DNA of 64,000 bases from Rhodospirillales bacterium (GCA_014859895.1 JACZKS010000090.1:62001-126000), one strand, 5' to 3'; positions 35,713-45,078 are shown, counted from the stretch's first letter. Made by a program: numbers and translations. The notes: generated by a model not told the origin, from the letters alone.

Positions 35713-36666
35713 TCAGGCGGGCATCGAAGGTCCGGCAGTGACCTCGGGCGCGGCGCCGCGGCTTTCGCGGTAGGCGATGTAGACGGTGCTGGCGAAGATG
35801 ACGGCGCCGCCGATCCAGACCCAAAGTTCCGGCACCTCGCCGAAGAAGATGTAGCCGATGATGGCCGCCCATCCCAGCTTGGTGAAATCGACCGGCAGGA
35901 CGGCGGTGGCGTCGGCCAGCCGGAAGGCCTGGGCACCCGCCATGTGCATCGCGGCGCCGATGGCGCCGACGGCGACCAGCCATCCCCAGGTGGCCGGCTC
36001 CGGCCATTGCCAGACGAACAGCGCCGGGATGAGCGAGAACGGCGTGATCAGCAGCCCGGCATAGGCGGCGATGGTGAAGGATGAATCGGTGCGCGACAGC
36101 CGCTTGATGACGATCAGCGCCAAGCCCCAGACAGCGGCGGAGATGAGCACCAACAGGGCACCCAGGCTCATCGCGTCGGTGCCCGGCCGGATGATGATCA
36201 GCGCCCCTAAGAATCCGGCGAGTAGGGCGGCCATCCGCTTGGCCTGAAGCTTTTCATGCAGGAGAAGTACGGCGAACAGGGTGGCGAACAGCGGCGATAC
36301 GAAGCCGAGCGAGGCCACCTTGGCGAGCGGCGTGATCGCCAGCGCATAGAAATGGGTGAGCATGGCGACGAGGTTAAGGAAGGCGCGCAGCGCGTGTCCG
36401 CCGATCTGGCGGGTCTTCAAGGGTTCCCAGCCGACGCGTAGCAACCAGGGGAGGAGCACGACAAAGGCGAAAAGATTGCGGAAAAAGACGATCTCGAAGG
36501 GATGAAGGTCGGTCGAAAGATGGCGCACGACGCCGGCTAGGCATCCCGATCCCAGTGCCGCCGCCAGCATGAACAGGGGGCCGGCTGCGGCCCTCGGCAA
36601 GCGCGCGAAGACGGCCGCCGGGGAAGACGGGCGGCGGGCAGCCGACGAGGGTTCGGGATCGGCCAT
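35713..36666 (-). CDS. EamA/DMT-family transporter (first)
   Basis: 317-residue inner-membrane protein with ten predicted helices and two EamA repeats, each starting with a long helix; a 25-residue charged N-terminus precedes the first. The family exports or imports small metabolites such as amino acids and nucleotides. The cargo is not deducible. It ends eight bases from the convergent ferritin-like gene. The ATG at 36666 is used. Confidence 0.9.
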   Translation of the reverse strand: MADPEPSSAARRPSSPAAVFARLPRAAAGPLFMLAAALGSGCLAGVVRHLSTDLHPFEIVFFRNLFAFVVLLPWLLRVGWEPLKTRQIGGHALRAFLNLVAMLTHFYALAITPLAKVASLGFVSPLFATLFAVLLLHEKLQAKRMAALLAGFLGALIIIRPGTDAMSLGALLVLISAAVWGLALIVIKRLSRTDSSFTIAAYAGLLITPFSLIPALFVWQWPEPATWGWLVAVGAIGAAMHMAGAQAFRLADATAVLPVDFTKLGWAAIIGYIFFGEVPELWVWIGGAVIFASTVYIAYRESRGAAPEVTAGPSMPA

Positions 36667-36759
36667 GGAGGCTCGCACGGGCTGGAGGAGCGTCGGGGCA
36701 ACCTAGCACTCCGATGCCCTTCGGCAAAGCTCGCTCGCCGCCTCCCTGGCGATGCGGAC

Positions 36760-37122
36760 TTACGGCAGGTCGATGGTCAGCGCTTTGCCGCCGTTGCCGT
36801 GCACTTTGTCGTGGGCGCGGATCTGGACCTGGCGAACCGCGGCGGGGACGCGGACGCTACCGAGGGAGCGGGTGAACGGCTGCTCGTCCTCGTGGGGATG
36901 CAACAACTCGCGGCTGCCCAGGACGGTGCCGTCGGCGGTCAGGATGTCCCAGCGGTCGGCATAATGCTGCCAGCCCGCATCGTCATGGCGGACGGAGACC
37001 TCGAACCGATAGGTTTCGTCCCCTTCGCGGTACGCCATGGCCCCCACCACGTCGGCTTGCCCGGCCCAGGCCGTGGTGGCGAACAGGGTCCCGGCAAGTG
37101 CGGTGGCCGGCAGCATTTTCAT
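36760..37122 (-). CDS. Small exported protein of unknown function
   Basis: 120 residues with a clear Sec signal peptide (about 19 residues, ending TAWA-G). The mature part of about 100 residues is rich in beta-type sequence and histidine (for example GWQHYADRW, LLHPHEDEQ, RAHDKVHGNGG). The histidine content could suit metal binding in the periplasm. I do not recognise the family. An AGGAG site precedes the ATG. It is a single gene, divergent from a possible 33-codon frame. Confidence 0.75.
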   Translation of the reverse strand: MKMLPATALAGTLFATTAWAGQADVVGAMAYREGDETYRFEVSVRHDDAGWQHYADRWDILTADGTVLGSRELLHPHEDEQPFTRSLGSVRVPAAVRQVQIRAHDKVHGNGGKALTIDLP

Positions 37123-37274
37123 CAGGCGCTCCTTTCTGCTTGGTCTCTTTTCGGTATGGGAACCGTTCGGGCGCCCGACCACACACGTTGGCGTGAAATC
37201 GGCCGGTTTCCGGACGCGGCAGGAAATATGTTGCTATTTTGTTCTCATTTGTTATATGTTTTGTTCTTGTCACG

Positions 37275-37376
37275 ATGAAGGAGGACGGTGCGGTGGCCCT
37301 GCGGATTATGGTTTCGGAATTCTCGACGCTGACTCTGTGCTTTGCCGCCGCCTACGTCTGGCTGCTGGTCGGCTGA
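37275..37376 (+). CDS. Possible 33-residue single-helix membrane protein
   Basis: ATG at 37275 opens a 33-codon frame whose C-terminal two-thirds (IMVSEFSTLTLCFAAAYVWL) would form one membrane helix. A strong AAGGAGG (37278-37284) lies ahead of an internal in-frame GTG at 37293, giving a 27-residue form. The DNA upstream (37229-37270) is very T-rich and could hold a promoter. The frame fills part of the 282-base gap between genes. Weak but worth a check. Confidence 0.4.
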   Translation: MKEDGAVALRIMVSEFSTLTLCFAAAYVWLLVG

Positions 37377-37404
37377 ACGGTCGGCCCGGCCCTTGGCCGT
37401 CGCC

Positions 37405-37797
37405 TCATGCTTCGGGCGGAACCGGACGCTTCTTGCCGTTGGCGTCGAGGGCCACATAGGTGAAGATCGCCTCGGTGACCTTGACGCGCCTTCCCGTATC
37501 CTGACGCAACGCCCAGGCTTCGAGGCGGATGGTGATCGAGGTGGTGCCCACCTTCTTGATTTCGGCATAGCAGCACAGCACGTTTCCGACGTGGACCGGC
37601 GCGTGAAAGACCATGCCCTCCACTGCAACGGTGGCCACCCGTCCGCGTGCCCGGCTGGTCGCGCAGGCGCCGCCGGCGATGTCCATCTGCGACATCAACC
37701 AGCCGCCGAAAATGTCGCCGCTGGGGTTGGTGTCGCGCGGCATCGCCACCGTGCGGGTGGTCAGTTCGCCGCGGGGGATCGAGGGATCGTCGCGCAT
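37405..37797 (-). CDS. yciA: Acyl-CoA thioesterase YciA
   Basis: 130-residue hotdog-fold thioesterase that hydrolyses acyl-CoA to free acid and CoA in the cytoplasm. The N-terminus matches E. coli YciA closely in kind: RTVAMPxDTNxSGDIFGGW followed by the MSQMD catalytic-aspartate region, then VAVEGMVFHAPVHVG. Length is normal. It is divergent from parE with 131 bases between. Confidence 0.92.
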   Translation of the reverse strand: MRDDPSIPRGELTTRTVAMPRDTNPSGDIFGGWLMSQMDIAGGACATSRARGRVATVAVEGMVFHAPVHVGNVLCCYAEIKKVGTTSITIRLEAWALRQDTGRRVKVTEAIFTYVALDANGKKRPVPPEA

Positions 37798-37928
37798 GGC
37801 CGGAAACGGGCTCCTTCGCCACAAGATCTTGTGAGTTTGCCGCCAAGCCGGTACTGTATCACGCTTGAGAAAGGCGCCAAGCCCCAATCTGACGGGGTGG
37901 CCGCCATGGACTTTCCGGGAAACGGTGA

Positions 37929-39920
37929 ATGAACGACCTCTTTCAATTCGCGGCGCCACAGGACACCAACTATTCGGCCAAGGACATTGAGGTCCTGGAG
38001 GGACTGGAGCCGGTGCGCCGGCGCCCTGGCATGTACATCGGCGGCACCGATGAGCCGGCGCTGCACCACCTGGTGGCGGAGATCCTGGACAACGCCATGG
38101 ACGAGGCGGTGGCCGGATTCGCCAACCGCATCGACGTCGAGTTGGGGGCCGGCGACGTGGTGACGGTGCGCGACAACGGTCGCGGCATTCCGGTCGATCC
38201 CCACCCCAAGTACAAAAACAAGTCGGCGCTCGAGGTCATCCTCACCACGCTGCATTCCGGCGGCAAGTTCGGCGGCAAGGCCTACGAGACGTCGGGCGGC
38301 TTGCACGGGGTCGGCCTTTCCGTGGTCAACGCGCTGTCCGACGACCTCACCGTCGAGGTCGCCCGCGATCGCCGGCTGTGGCAGCAGGTCTATCAACGCG
38401 GCCAGCCGAAGACGCCGCTCAAGGACTTGGGCGCCGTGCAGAACCGGCGCGGCACCATGATCACCTTCCATCCCGACCCCCAGATCTTCGGGGACGCCGT
38501 GCATTTCCGGCCGGCCCAGCTCTACCGCCTGGCCCGTTCCAAGGCGTTTCTCTTTCGCGGCGTCGAAATCCGCTGGTCCTGCGACCCCGCCCTGCTCAAG
38601 GCCGACGGGCCCATTCCGGCTCAGGAAACCTTCCATTTCCCCGGCGGCCTGGGCGACTACCTGGCGGGCGCCCTGGAAGGCCGCCGAACGGTGACGGAAA
38701 CGCCTTTCGCCGGGCAGGCCAAGCTCAATGGCGACTCCGGGCGTGTCGAATGGGCGATCGCCTGGCCGGTCGACGACGATGAAGGCTTCGTCAATTCCTA
38801 CTGCAACACGGTGCCGACTCCGCAGGGCGGCACTCACGAACAGGGGTTGCGCTCGGCCCTGATCAAGGGCCTCAAGGCCTACGCCGATCTGATCAATAAC
38901 AAGCAGGCGGCCAAGATGACCCCCGAGGACGTGATGGCGTCCACCTGCGTCATGCTGTCGGTATTCATCCGCGATCCCCAGTTCCAGGGCCAGACCAAGG
39001 AAAAGCTGTCCTCGCCCGAGGCGGCGCGTCTGGTCGAGGCGTCGGTGCGCGACCATTTCGACCACTGGCTGTCGGCCGCTCCGGCCATGGCGGAAGCGCT
39101 GCTGGCCAGCATCATCGAGCGGGCCGACGCCCGCCTGAAGAAGCGCCAGGACAAGCAGCTCAAGCGCCAGTCGGCGACCCGGCGGCTGCGCCTACCCGGC
39201 AAGCTGGCCGACTGCACCCGCAATTCCGCGGCCGGCACCGAAGTCTTCCTGGTGGAAGGCGATTCGGCCGGCGGTTCAGCCAAGCAGGGCCGCAACCGCG
39301 AAACCCAGGCCGTGCTGCCGTTACGCGGCAAGATCCTCAATGTCGCAAGCGCTTCGGTCGACAAGATCCGCGAGAACCAGGAACTGAGCGACCTGGTCGA
39401 GGCCTTAGGCTGCGGCATCGGCGACGCCTACCGCGAAGACGCTTTGCGCTATGAGCGGGTCATCATCATGACCGACGCCGACGTGGACGGCGCCCACATC
39501 GCCTCCCTATTGATGACATTTTTCTTTAGGAAACTTCCAAAACTTATTGAAAACGGCCATCTTTTTGTAGCGATGCCGCCGTTGTACAGAATTACCCACG
39601 GGGCCAAGACGCTGTATGCCCGCGACGACGCCCACAAGGACGAAATCCTGCGCACGCAGTTTCGGGACAACGCCAAGGTCGAGATCAGCCGCTTCAAGGG
39701 CCTGGGCGAGATGCCGGCGGCGCAGTTGCGCGAGACCACCATGAAGCCCGACACCCGCATCCTCCTTCGGGTCACGGTGCCCGACCTCGAGGCCGGCGAC
39801 GATGCGGCCGCCGTCAAGGCGACGGCCGAGTTGGTGGAATGCCTGATGGGCCGCAAGCCGGAATTGCGCTTCGCCTACATCCAGGAACACGCCCAGTTTG
39901 TCGACAACCTCGACGTATGA
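37929..39920 (+). CDS. parE: DNA topoisomerase IV subunit B
   Basis: ATPase subunit of topoisomerase IV, which unlinks daughter chromosomes with ParC. 663 residues. Seen: GHKL ATP site (EILDNAMDEA, DNGRGIPVDPH, GGLHGVGLSVVNALS), transducer region, and the TOPRIM motifs EGDSAGGSA and DADVDGAH, then the C-terminal KGLGEMPAAQLRET tail. The length and the lack of a GyrB insert favour ParE over GyrB. Codons about 527-556 (39507-39597) are strikingly AT-rich compared with the rest. Confidence 0.95.
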   Translation: MNDLFQFAAPQDTNYSAKDIEVLEGLEPVRRRPGMYIGGTDEPALHHLVAEILDNAMDEAVAGFANRIDVELGAGDVVTVRDNGRGIPVDPHPKYKNKSALEVILTTLHSGGKFGGKAYETSGGLHGVGLSVVNALSDDLTVEVARDRRLWQQVYQRGQPKTPLKDLGAVQNRRGTMITFHPDPQIFGDAVHFRPAQLYRLARSKAFLFRGVEIRWSCDPALLKADGPIPAQETFHFPGGLGDYLAGALEGRRTVTETPFAGQAKLNGDSGRVEWAIAWPVDDDEGFVNSYCNTVPTPQGGTHEQGLRSALIKGLKAYADLINNKQAAKMTPEDVMASTCVMLSVFIRDPQFQGQTKEKLSSPEAARLVEASVRDHFDHWLSAAPAMAEALLASIIERADARLKKRQDKQLKRQSATRRLRLPGKLADCTRNSAAGTEVFLVEGDSAGGSAKQGRNRETQAVLPLRGKILNVASASVDKIRENQELSDLVEALGCGIGDAYREDALRYERVIIMTDADVDGAHIASLLMTFFFRKLPKLIENGHLFVAMPPLYRITHGAKTLYARDDAHKDEILRTQFRDNAKVEISRFKGLGEMPAAQLRETTMKPDTRILLRVTVPDLEAGDDAAAVKATAELVECLMGRKPELRFAYIQEHAQFVDNLDV

Positions 39921-40031
39921 ACATTAAATTTGCGTCATGATCCTCCGCGGCGCTTCCTTCTGCGGGGGATAGCGCCCATCTGACGAGGCGTCCCGGCCGA
40001 TGGTCCCGGGTTGTTTCAGGAGGTCTTACCC

Positions 40032-40601
40032 ATGATGGCGTTTCGCCCTCTGATGGCGCTTGCCGCCGTGGCATTCGTTGCCAGCGCGTGCACCGGAGAG
40101 ATCATGACGAGCGAGCTGCATCGCCCCAACTCCGACAGCTTTTTCCGCTATAGCGCCGGTCGCGGCGAGATGCTGGCCGTTGTCGTCGGCAACCCCTTCC
40201 CGGTTGCCAAGGACGTGCTGGACCGTGCGGTGACGGACGCCATGCAGGGCAACCATAATGGCCCGATGACCCTCTTTTCGACCAATCCGGGGCCCAGGGC
40301 CGACCGCAACCAGCGGGTCGTCGTCGCCTTCAACACGCCGACGACGATGCATTCCCGGACGCTGTGCGGAAATCCCGAAGCCATCCCGACCGGCGCTCAG
40401 GAGGCTGGCAAGCTGCACGCCGATGTCGCCTTCTGCGTGGAATCGGACCTTTATTCCGACGTCAACATCAGCATTCCGGCGGTGGCCTCGCCCAACGATC
40501 CTCGCTTCCGCCACATGATCGCCAGCGCCATGTGGGAGCTGATCCCGACGCGCGATCCGTTGAGCAGCGGCAACGACGAATGCATCGGGCCCGGCTGCTG
40601 A
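40032..40601 (+). CDS. Putative lipoprotein of unknown function
   Basis: 189 residues. An AGGAGG site precedes the ATG. The N-terminus is a lipoprotein signal with ASAC (lipid on C20). The mature part has no family I recognise; it contains four further cysteines (including two in the last ten residues), so disulfides in the periplasm are likely. It ends exactly where the convergent argC stop codon begins (40601/40602), with no spacer. Confidence 0.8.
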   Translation: MMAFRPLMALAAVAFVASACTGEIMTSELHRPNSDSFFRYSAGRGEMLAVVVGNPFPVAKDVLDRAVTDAMQGNHNGPMTLFSTNPGPRADRNQRVVVAFNTPTTMHSRTLCGNPEAIPTGAQEAGKLHADVAFCVESDLYSDVNISIPAVASPNDPRFRHMIASAMWELIPTRDPLSSGNDECIGPGC

Positions 40602-41573
40602 TCAATAGGCCGGGTTGACGACGCCTTCGAGGCCGGCCTCTTCCTTGAGGCCGAGCATCAGGTTAACGTTCTGCACCGCCTGACCCGAGGCGCCTTTGCC
40701 CAGGTTGTCGATCAATCCTGCGACCACAGCCTGGCCACGTTTGGCGTTGCCGAAGACATGGAGGCGAAGCTCGTTGGTACCGTTCACCGCTTCCGGCTCC
40801 AGGCCGCTCATCGCCGCCGTCTCTTCGAGTCCCGCCACCTTGACGAAGCGCTGCCCGGCGTAGTGCTCGGTCAGCGCCGCGTGCACCGCTTCGGGGGTGA
40901 CCGTCCCCGGCAGGGCCCACAGCTGCAACGGAACCTGTACGATCATGCCCTGGCGGAAGCGCCCGACGCTGGGCACGAACAGTGGCCGGTGATCGAGCCC
41001 GCTCCACGTGCGGATTTCCTCGGTGTGCTTGTGCTCCAGCCCGAGCGCGTAGACGCGGAACGGCGCGTCGGTGTAGTCCGGCGCGGCCTTGTTCTCGAAG
41101 CTGGCGATCAGCTTCTTGCCGCCTCCCGAATAGCCCGAGATGGCGTTGATGGTCACCGGGAAGTCGGCGGGCAGGATGCCGGCCGCGACCAGCGGGTGCA
41201 GCATGGAGACGGCGGTGATGGCGTAGCACCCGGGATTGGTCACCCGCCCGGCATCGGCAATGGCGGCGCGCTGACCGGAGTCGTATTCGGGCATGCCGTA
41301 GACCCAGCCATCGGCCACCCTGTGGGCGCTGCTGGCGTCGATCACCCGGGTGGCCGGGTTGTCGATCAAGGCCACCGCTTCCCGCGAGGCGTCGTCGGGC
41401 AGGCAAAGGATAACCAAATCGGCGGCGTTCATCGTTTCCTTGCGGCGCGCGGTGTCCTTACGCTCTGCCTCGGGCAGGCTGACAAGGGTAACGTCCTTCC
41501 GCCCGGCCAGCCGGGCCCGGATCTGCAGGCCGGTGGTGCCGACCTCTCCGTCGATGAACACCTTGGGCGTCAT
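40602..41573 (-). CDS. argC: N-acetyl-gamma-glutamyl-phosphate reductase (type 2)
   Basis: NADPH-dependent reductase of the arginine pathway, making N-acetylglutamate semialdehyde. 323 residues, the short type 2 form common in alphaproteobacteria. The catalytic cysteine is C116 in NPGCYAT context; GTTGLQIR is near the N-terminal nucleotide site and GYSGGGKK lies after the active site. The ATG at 41573 is chosen from family length. In many relatives argC sits beside rpsI-rplM, as here with one transporter gene between. Confidence 0.94.
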   Translation of the reverse strand: MTPKVFIDGEVGTTGLQIRARLAGRKDVTLVSLPEAERKDTARRKETMNAADLVILCLPDDASREAVALIDNPATRVIDASSAHRVADGWVYGMPEYDSGQRAAIADAGRVTNPGCYAITAVSMLHPLVAAGILPADFPVTINAISGYSGGGKKLIASFENKAAPDYTDAPFRVYALGLEHKHTEEIRTWSGLDHRPLFVPSVGRFRQGMIVQVPLQLWALPGTVTPEAVHAALTEHYAGQRFVKVAGLEETAAMSGLEPEAVNGTNELRLHVFGNAKRGQAVVAGLIDNLGKGASGQAVQNVNLMLGLKEEAGLEGVVNPAY

Positions 41574-41662
41574 GGTTCGTCGCCTCCGTTCGGTCACGAT
41601 CCCCTTCGGGGACCCAAAAGATGCGCAAGGACATCCACGAAAACCAGCCAAAAATCAACCGT

Positions 41663-42568
41663 TCAATTGCCGCTCCCCGTCAGACGGCGGCGCAGCAAGG
41701 CCGGCAGGCGGCCGTCGACCACCAGCAGACCGAGGCCGATGATGGCCATGCCGGCGATTTCCGCGGCGGTGACCGTCTCGCCCAGGAAAACGACGCCGAG
41801 GAGAGAGGCGCTGACCGGAATCAACAGGGTGACGAGCAGGACGTTCACCGCGCCAGCTACCTGCAACACCCGGAAATAGAGGATGAAGCCGAAGGCGCTG
41901 CAGAGGATGCCGATGCCAAGCAAGGCCCCTACCCCGCCGGCCGACAATTCGGTGAACCGTACTCCGTCGTGATAGGCGGCGAGCGGCAGGCACATGAGCG
42001 AGGAGGCCAACTGCATGCCGCAGGCGGCGACCGGCGGCGCGATGGTCGGGAAGCGCCGCCAGAACAGGCCGGCGACGGCATAGGACAGCGAAGCCGTCAT
42101 CACCATCGCGCCGCCGATAACGGTGCCCTGCCCGGCCGGGTTGCCGGAGCCGATGTCGAACAGCACGGCGACCCCGGCGACGCCCAGGATCACGCCGACG
42201 AGCTTGCCTGCGGTGACGTTTTCCGCCCGAACCAGGAAAAAGGCGAGGATCGCGCCAAACAGCGGCGTCGTCGCGTTGAAGATCGAGGCCAGCCCGCTGT
42301 CGATGAAGGTCTGGCCGGTCGCGATCAGGGTGAAGGGGATGAAGTTGTTGAGGAAGCCCATGATCAGAAAGGCCCGCCAGTGGCGCCTCAGTCCGAGGGG
42401 GAGGCCCTGCATCCGGATGACGGCGTAAAGCGCCAGGAAGCCGATCAGAACGCGCCCAAAGACCACGCCGAAGGGGCTGAGTTCGGCCAGCAGGACGGCG
42501 TTGAAGAAAAACGAGCCGCCCCACACGATCGAGAGGGTCACCAACATCATCCAGGCGTTCAAAGACAT
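41663..42568 (-). CDS. EamA/DMT-family transporter (second)
   Basis: 301 residues, ten predicted membrane helices in two EamA repeats (SIVWGGSFFFNAV at the start of the first). Function as a metabolite exporter is likely but the cargo is unknown. It lies between rpsI and argC on the same strand. A strong terminator after rpsI separates it from the ribosomal operon, so it probably has its own promoter near 42570-42660. Confidence 0.9.
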   Translation of the reverse strand: MSLNAWMMLVTLSIVWGGSFFFNAVLLAELSPFGVVFGRVLIGFLALYAVIRMQGLPLGLRRHWRAFLIMGFLNNFIPFTLIATGQTFIDSGLASIFNATTPLFGAILAFFLVRAENVTAGKLVGVILGVAGVAVLFDIGSGNPAGQGTVIGGAMVMTASLSYAVAGLFWRRFPTIAPPVAACGMQLASSLMCLPLAAYHDGVRFTELSAGGVGALLGIGILCSAFGFILYFRVLQVAGAVNVLLVTLLIPVSASLLGVVFLGETVTAAEIAGMAIIGLGLLVVDGRLPALLRRRLTGSGN

Positions 42569-42669
42569 CGGCTGTTTCCTTGGGCGGTCGGGTGGGCAGT
42601 CTGCCTTCCGGCAGCTCGGCCGGTCCATCCGCTTTTTGCGGCTGAATTCCGCAGTGCCCCAAACGGAAA

Positions 42670-42693
42670 GGGCCCGCGCCTTGGCGCGGGCCC
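42670..42693 (-). terminator. Terminator of the rplM-rpsI operon
   Basis: An 11-bp perfect GC stem (42670-42680 with 42683-42693) with a tight loop, read on the minus strand 27 bases after the rpsI stop and followed by TTTCCGTTT. Confidence 0.8.
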
Positions 42694-42719
42694 CCACCGA
42701 AGATTTGAGGCGTTGCGCT

Positions 42720-43232
42720 TTAGCGCTTCGAGAACTGGAAGCTGCGGCGGGCCTTGGCGCGGCCGTACTTCTTGCGCTCGACAGCGCGTGAATCGCGGGT
42801 CAGGAAACCACCCTTCTTCAGCACGCCGCGCAGGCTGGGCTCGAAATAGGTGAGCGCCCGGCTGATGCCGAGGCGGACGGCACCGGCCTGTCCCGAGAGC
42901 CCGCCCCCGGTCACCGTGCAGAACACGTCGTACTGGCTGCTCCGCTGGGCGGTGTCGAACGGCTGGTTGATGATCATGCGGAGCACCGGCCGGGCGAAAT
43001 ACACCTGGGCGTCGCGCCCGTTGACGGTGATGCGGCCCGCACCGGGCTTGATCCACACGCGGGCGATGGCGTTCTTGCGCCGGCCGGTGGCGTAGGCGCG
43101 TCCCTGGGCGTCGATCTTGGGTTCGGGCAGTGCGGCTTGCGGCTGCGGCTCGGCCTTCCTCGCGGCGCCGGCGGACGTCCGGCCTTCGATGGCCTCTTTC
43201 AGGTCCTCGAGGGTCTTCACTTCCTCGGACAT
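42720..43232 (-). CDS. rpsI: 30S ribosomal protein S9
   Basis: 170 residues. The conserved S9 body begins near residue 47 ([14 protein letters not shown]) and ends with the basic RRSFQFSKR tail that reaches the P-site tRNA. The N-terminal extension of about 45 residues, acidic then alanine-rich, is common in alphaproteobacterial S9. It lies three bases after rplM in the usual rplM-rpsI order. Confidence 0.98.
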   Translation of the reverse strand: MSEEVKTLEDLKEAIEGRTSAGAARKAEPQPQAALPEPKIDAQGRAYATGRRKNAIARVWIKPGAGRITVNGRDAQVYFARPVLRMIINQPFDTAQRSSQYDVFCTVTGGGLSGQAGAVRLGISRALTYFEPSLRGVLKKGGFLTRDSRAVERKKYGRAKARRSFQFSKR

Positions 43233-43235
43233 GCC

Positions 43236-43700
43236 TTACGCACTCCTCTTGTTCTTCGGATTCATCGCCGCAATGTCCAGGGCTTCGGGCTGCTGCGCGG
43301 CGTGGGGATGCTCGGGGCCCCCGTAAACGAACAGCTTTTTCATCTGCTGGCGGCCCATCGGGTTGCGCGAGATCATGCGCTCGACCGCCTTCTTGATGAC
43401 GAACTCGGGCCGCTTGCTGGCCAGCGCTTCGTCGGCGGTGCGCGACTTGATGCCGCCTGGGTGCCCGGTATGCCAGAAGTATTCCTTCTTGAACATCTTC
43501 CGGCCGGTCAGGTGCACCTTCTCGGCGTTGATGACGATGATGTTGTCGCCGCAATCGATGTGCGGCGTGAACATGGGTTTATGCTTGCCGCGTAGGCGCA
43601 AGGCGATGATGCTGGCCAGCCGTCCGAGGACGAGACCTTCCGCATCGATCACGAACCATTTGCGCTCTACGTCCGACGGTTTCGCCGAATAGGTTTTCAT
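43236..43700 (-). CDS. rplM: 50S ribosomal protein L13
   Basis: 154 residues, with classic L13 blocks: [32 protein letters not shown] and [18 protein letters not shown]. First gene of the rplM-rpsI operon. A good sigma-70 promoter and a leader hairpin lie upstream. Confidence 0.98.
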   Translation of the reverse strand: MKTYSAKPSDVERKWFVIDAEGLVLGRLASIIALRLRGKHKPMFTPHIDCGDNIIVINAEKVHLTGRKMFKKEYFWHTGHPGGIKSRTADEALASKRPEFVIKKAVERMISRNPMGRQQMKKLFVYGGPEHPHAAQQPEALDIAAMNPKNKRSA

Positions 43701-43733
43701 CGTTCCCTTGCAGAGCTGGAAAACACAAAGTCC

Positions 43734-43752
43734 GAGCCGGTCCAGCCGGCTC
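43734..43752 (-). other. Hairpin in the rplM 5' leader
   Basis: A 7-bp perfect stem (43734-43740 with 43746-43752, loop of five) lies in the untranslated leader 34 bases upstream of the L13 start. Ribosomal-protein leaders often bind their own product, and L13 leaders are known in other phyla. Here the element is a candidate only. Confidence 0.4.
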
Positions 43753-43762
43753 GTGGGGCGCG

Positions 43763-43791
43763 GAGTATGCCATAGGAAAGCCGGAAGTCAA
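43763..43791 (-). promoter_or_regulatory. Sigma-70 promoter of rplM-rpsI
   Basis: On the minus strand TTGACT (43791-43786) and ATACTC (43768-43763) are 17 bases apart, 63 bases or more upstream of the rplM ATG. This is the best promoter match in the 163-base gap. Confidence 0.7.
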
Positions 43792-43863
43792 CGGAAAAAG
43801 TGTTGAAAATTCGTGGGTTACGAGGGCGGTATTATGGTACCGCGCACCGCCCCCCCACCACAC

Positions 43864-45078
43864 CTATTCCGCTGCGCCCACCGGTAGCGGCCGGGCCGGC
43901 TGCTTGGAGGGCTCGCCGGGCAGCAGGAAGCCGATCGCCGAGGCGGCGGCGGCGAGGCTGGCCAGGATGACGAACAGCCAGAAGAAGTCGCCGCTGGCGT
44001 CAAATAGCGCGCCTTCCAGCTTGACCCCGAGCCCGCTGGCGACGCCGATGGCGAAAACGAACTTGAGCCCGTAGAACAGCCCCCGCCGGTGGCTGGGCGA
44101 ATAGCGGGCCACCAGGCAGTTCTCGGCCGGCAGCGAGCCGACGTTGGCCGTCACCATGAGGACGGCGATGACGACCAGCAGCGGGCCGCCGATCTGGGAG
44201 GCCAGCACCAGAAGTGGCACTTGGCAGAGGAAGGCCAGCTGGTAGACCGTCTTGAGCGGATAGCGGTCGGCCAGTCGCCCGGTAACGATCTGCAGGACGC
44301 CAGCCGTGCCGTAGACGATGGCCACCATCACCGAGATGCCGAAGGCGCCGCTCGCCGCGAAGTCGGCGACCCTAAGCGAGAATATCTTGGGAAGCCCCGC
44401 CTGCGTCGCCTGATAGATCATGCCGTTGCAGATCATGGTGACAAGCAGGACCAGGATGACGCGGATGGTATCCTGGCGCGAAACCGGCGGCTCGACCCGG
44501 CGGTCCGTCTTGCTTTCCACGATTTCGCCCTTGAGCACCAGGCCGCAGAAAACGATGCCCGTAAGAATGATGAGCGCGCCCGGCAGGATGAAGGCTGCCC
44601 GCCAGCCGAACAGGTCGATCAAGGCCCCCGACATCAAGGCGGCGGCGGCCGGGCCGAAGCCGCCGAACATGCCGTTGACCCCCAGCGCCATGCCGCGGTT
44701 GAGCGCGTTGCGCACCAGCCAAGCCATGCCGACCGGATGATAGATGGAACCGAACAGCCCGGTCGTCGCCAGCCAAAACCCGATGGCGAACGGCGTGTCG
44801 GCCAGCCCCGTGAGCACCATGCCGCCCCCGGTGCCGAGAAAGAAGACCGTCATCATGCCGACGGCGCTCCAGCGGTCGCCAAGCCAGCCGGCGAGCGGCG
44901 CCATCACGCCGAACAGGATGTTGCTGACCAGGATAAGGGATACCGCTTCACCGTGGCTTAGGCCAAGTTCCGGCTCCAGCGCCAGAACGGCGATATAGAA
45001 GATCGGCGCGAACAGATGGGAATAGCTGTGGGCGACGCACGAAAAGCCCATCGACAGCGGGGCCGAATAGCGGGACAT
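43864..45078 (-). CDS. MFS transporter
   Basis: 404 residues with 12 predicted helices and major-facilitator signatures: the GWLGDRWS loop between helices 2 and 3, and GRLADRYPLK in the second half. The first helix (HSYSHLFAPIFYIAVL) recalls the fosmidomycin-resistance-like branch, but the cargo is unknown. The ATG at 45078 follows GGGAA. A weak hairpin (43824-43852) lies beyond its stop. It reads away from the candidate small RNA and shares that promoter region. Confidence 0.88.
   Translation of the reverse strand: MSRYSAPLSMGFSCVAHSYSHLFAPIFYIAVLALEPELGLSHGEAVSLILVSNILFGVMAPLAGWLGDRWSAVGMMTVFFLGTGGGMVLTGLADTPFAIGFWLATTGLFGSIYHPVGMAWLVRNALNRGMALGVNGMFGGFGPAAAALMSGALIDLFGWRAAFILPGALIILTGIVFCGLVLKGEIVESKTDRRVEPPVSRQDTIRVILVLLVTMICNGMIYQATQAGLPKIFSLRVADFAASGAFGISVMVAIVYGTAGVLQIVTGRLADRYPLKTVYQLAFLCQVPLLVLASQIGGPLLVVIAVLMVTANVGSLPAENCLVARYSPSHRRGLFYGLKFVFAIGVASGLGVKLEGALFDASGDFFWLFVILASLAAAASAIGFLLPGEPSKQPARPLPVGAAE

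Noticed and set aside
37229..37270. GTTC repeats suggestive of an alphaproteobacterial LexA box
   Set aside because: The two GTTC copies are not seven bases apart as the known site requires.
39948..39972. Possible terminator hairpin after parE
   Set aside because: The eight-bp stem needs a G-U pair and no T tract follows.
43824..43852. Hairpin after the MFS gene as terminator
   Set aside because: Seven-bp stem with a long loop and no T tract on the minus strand; noted in the gene entry only.
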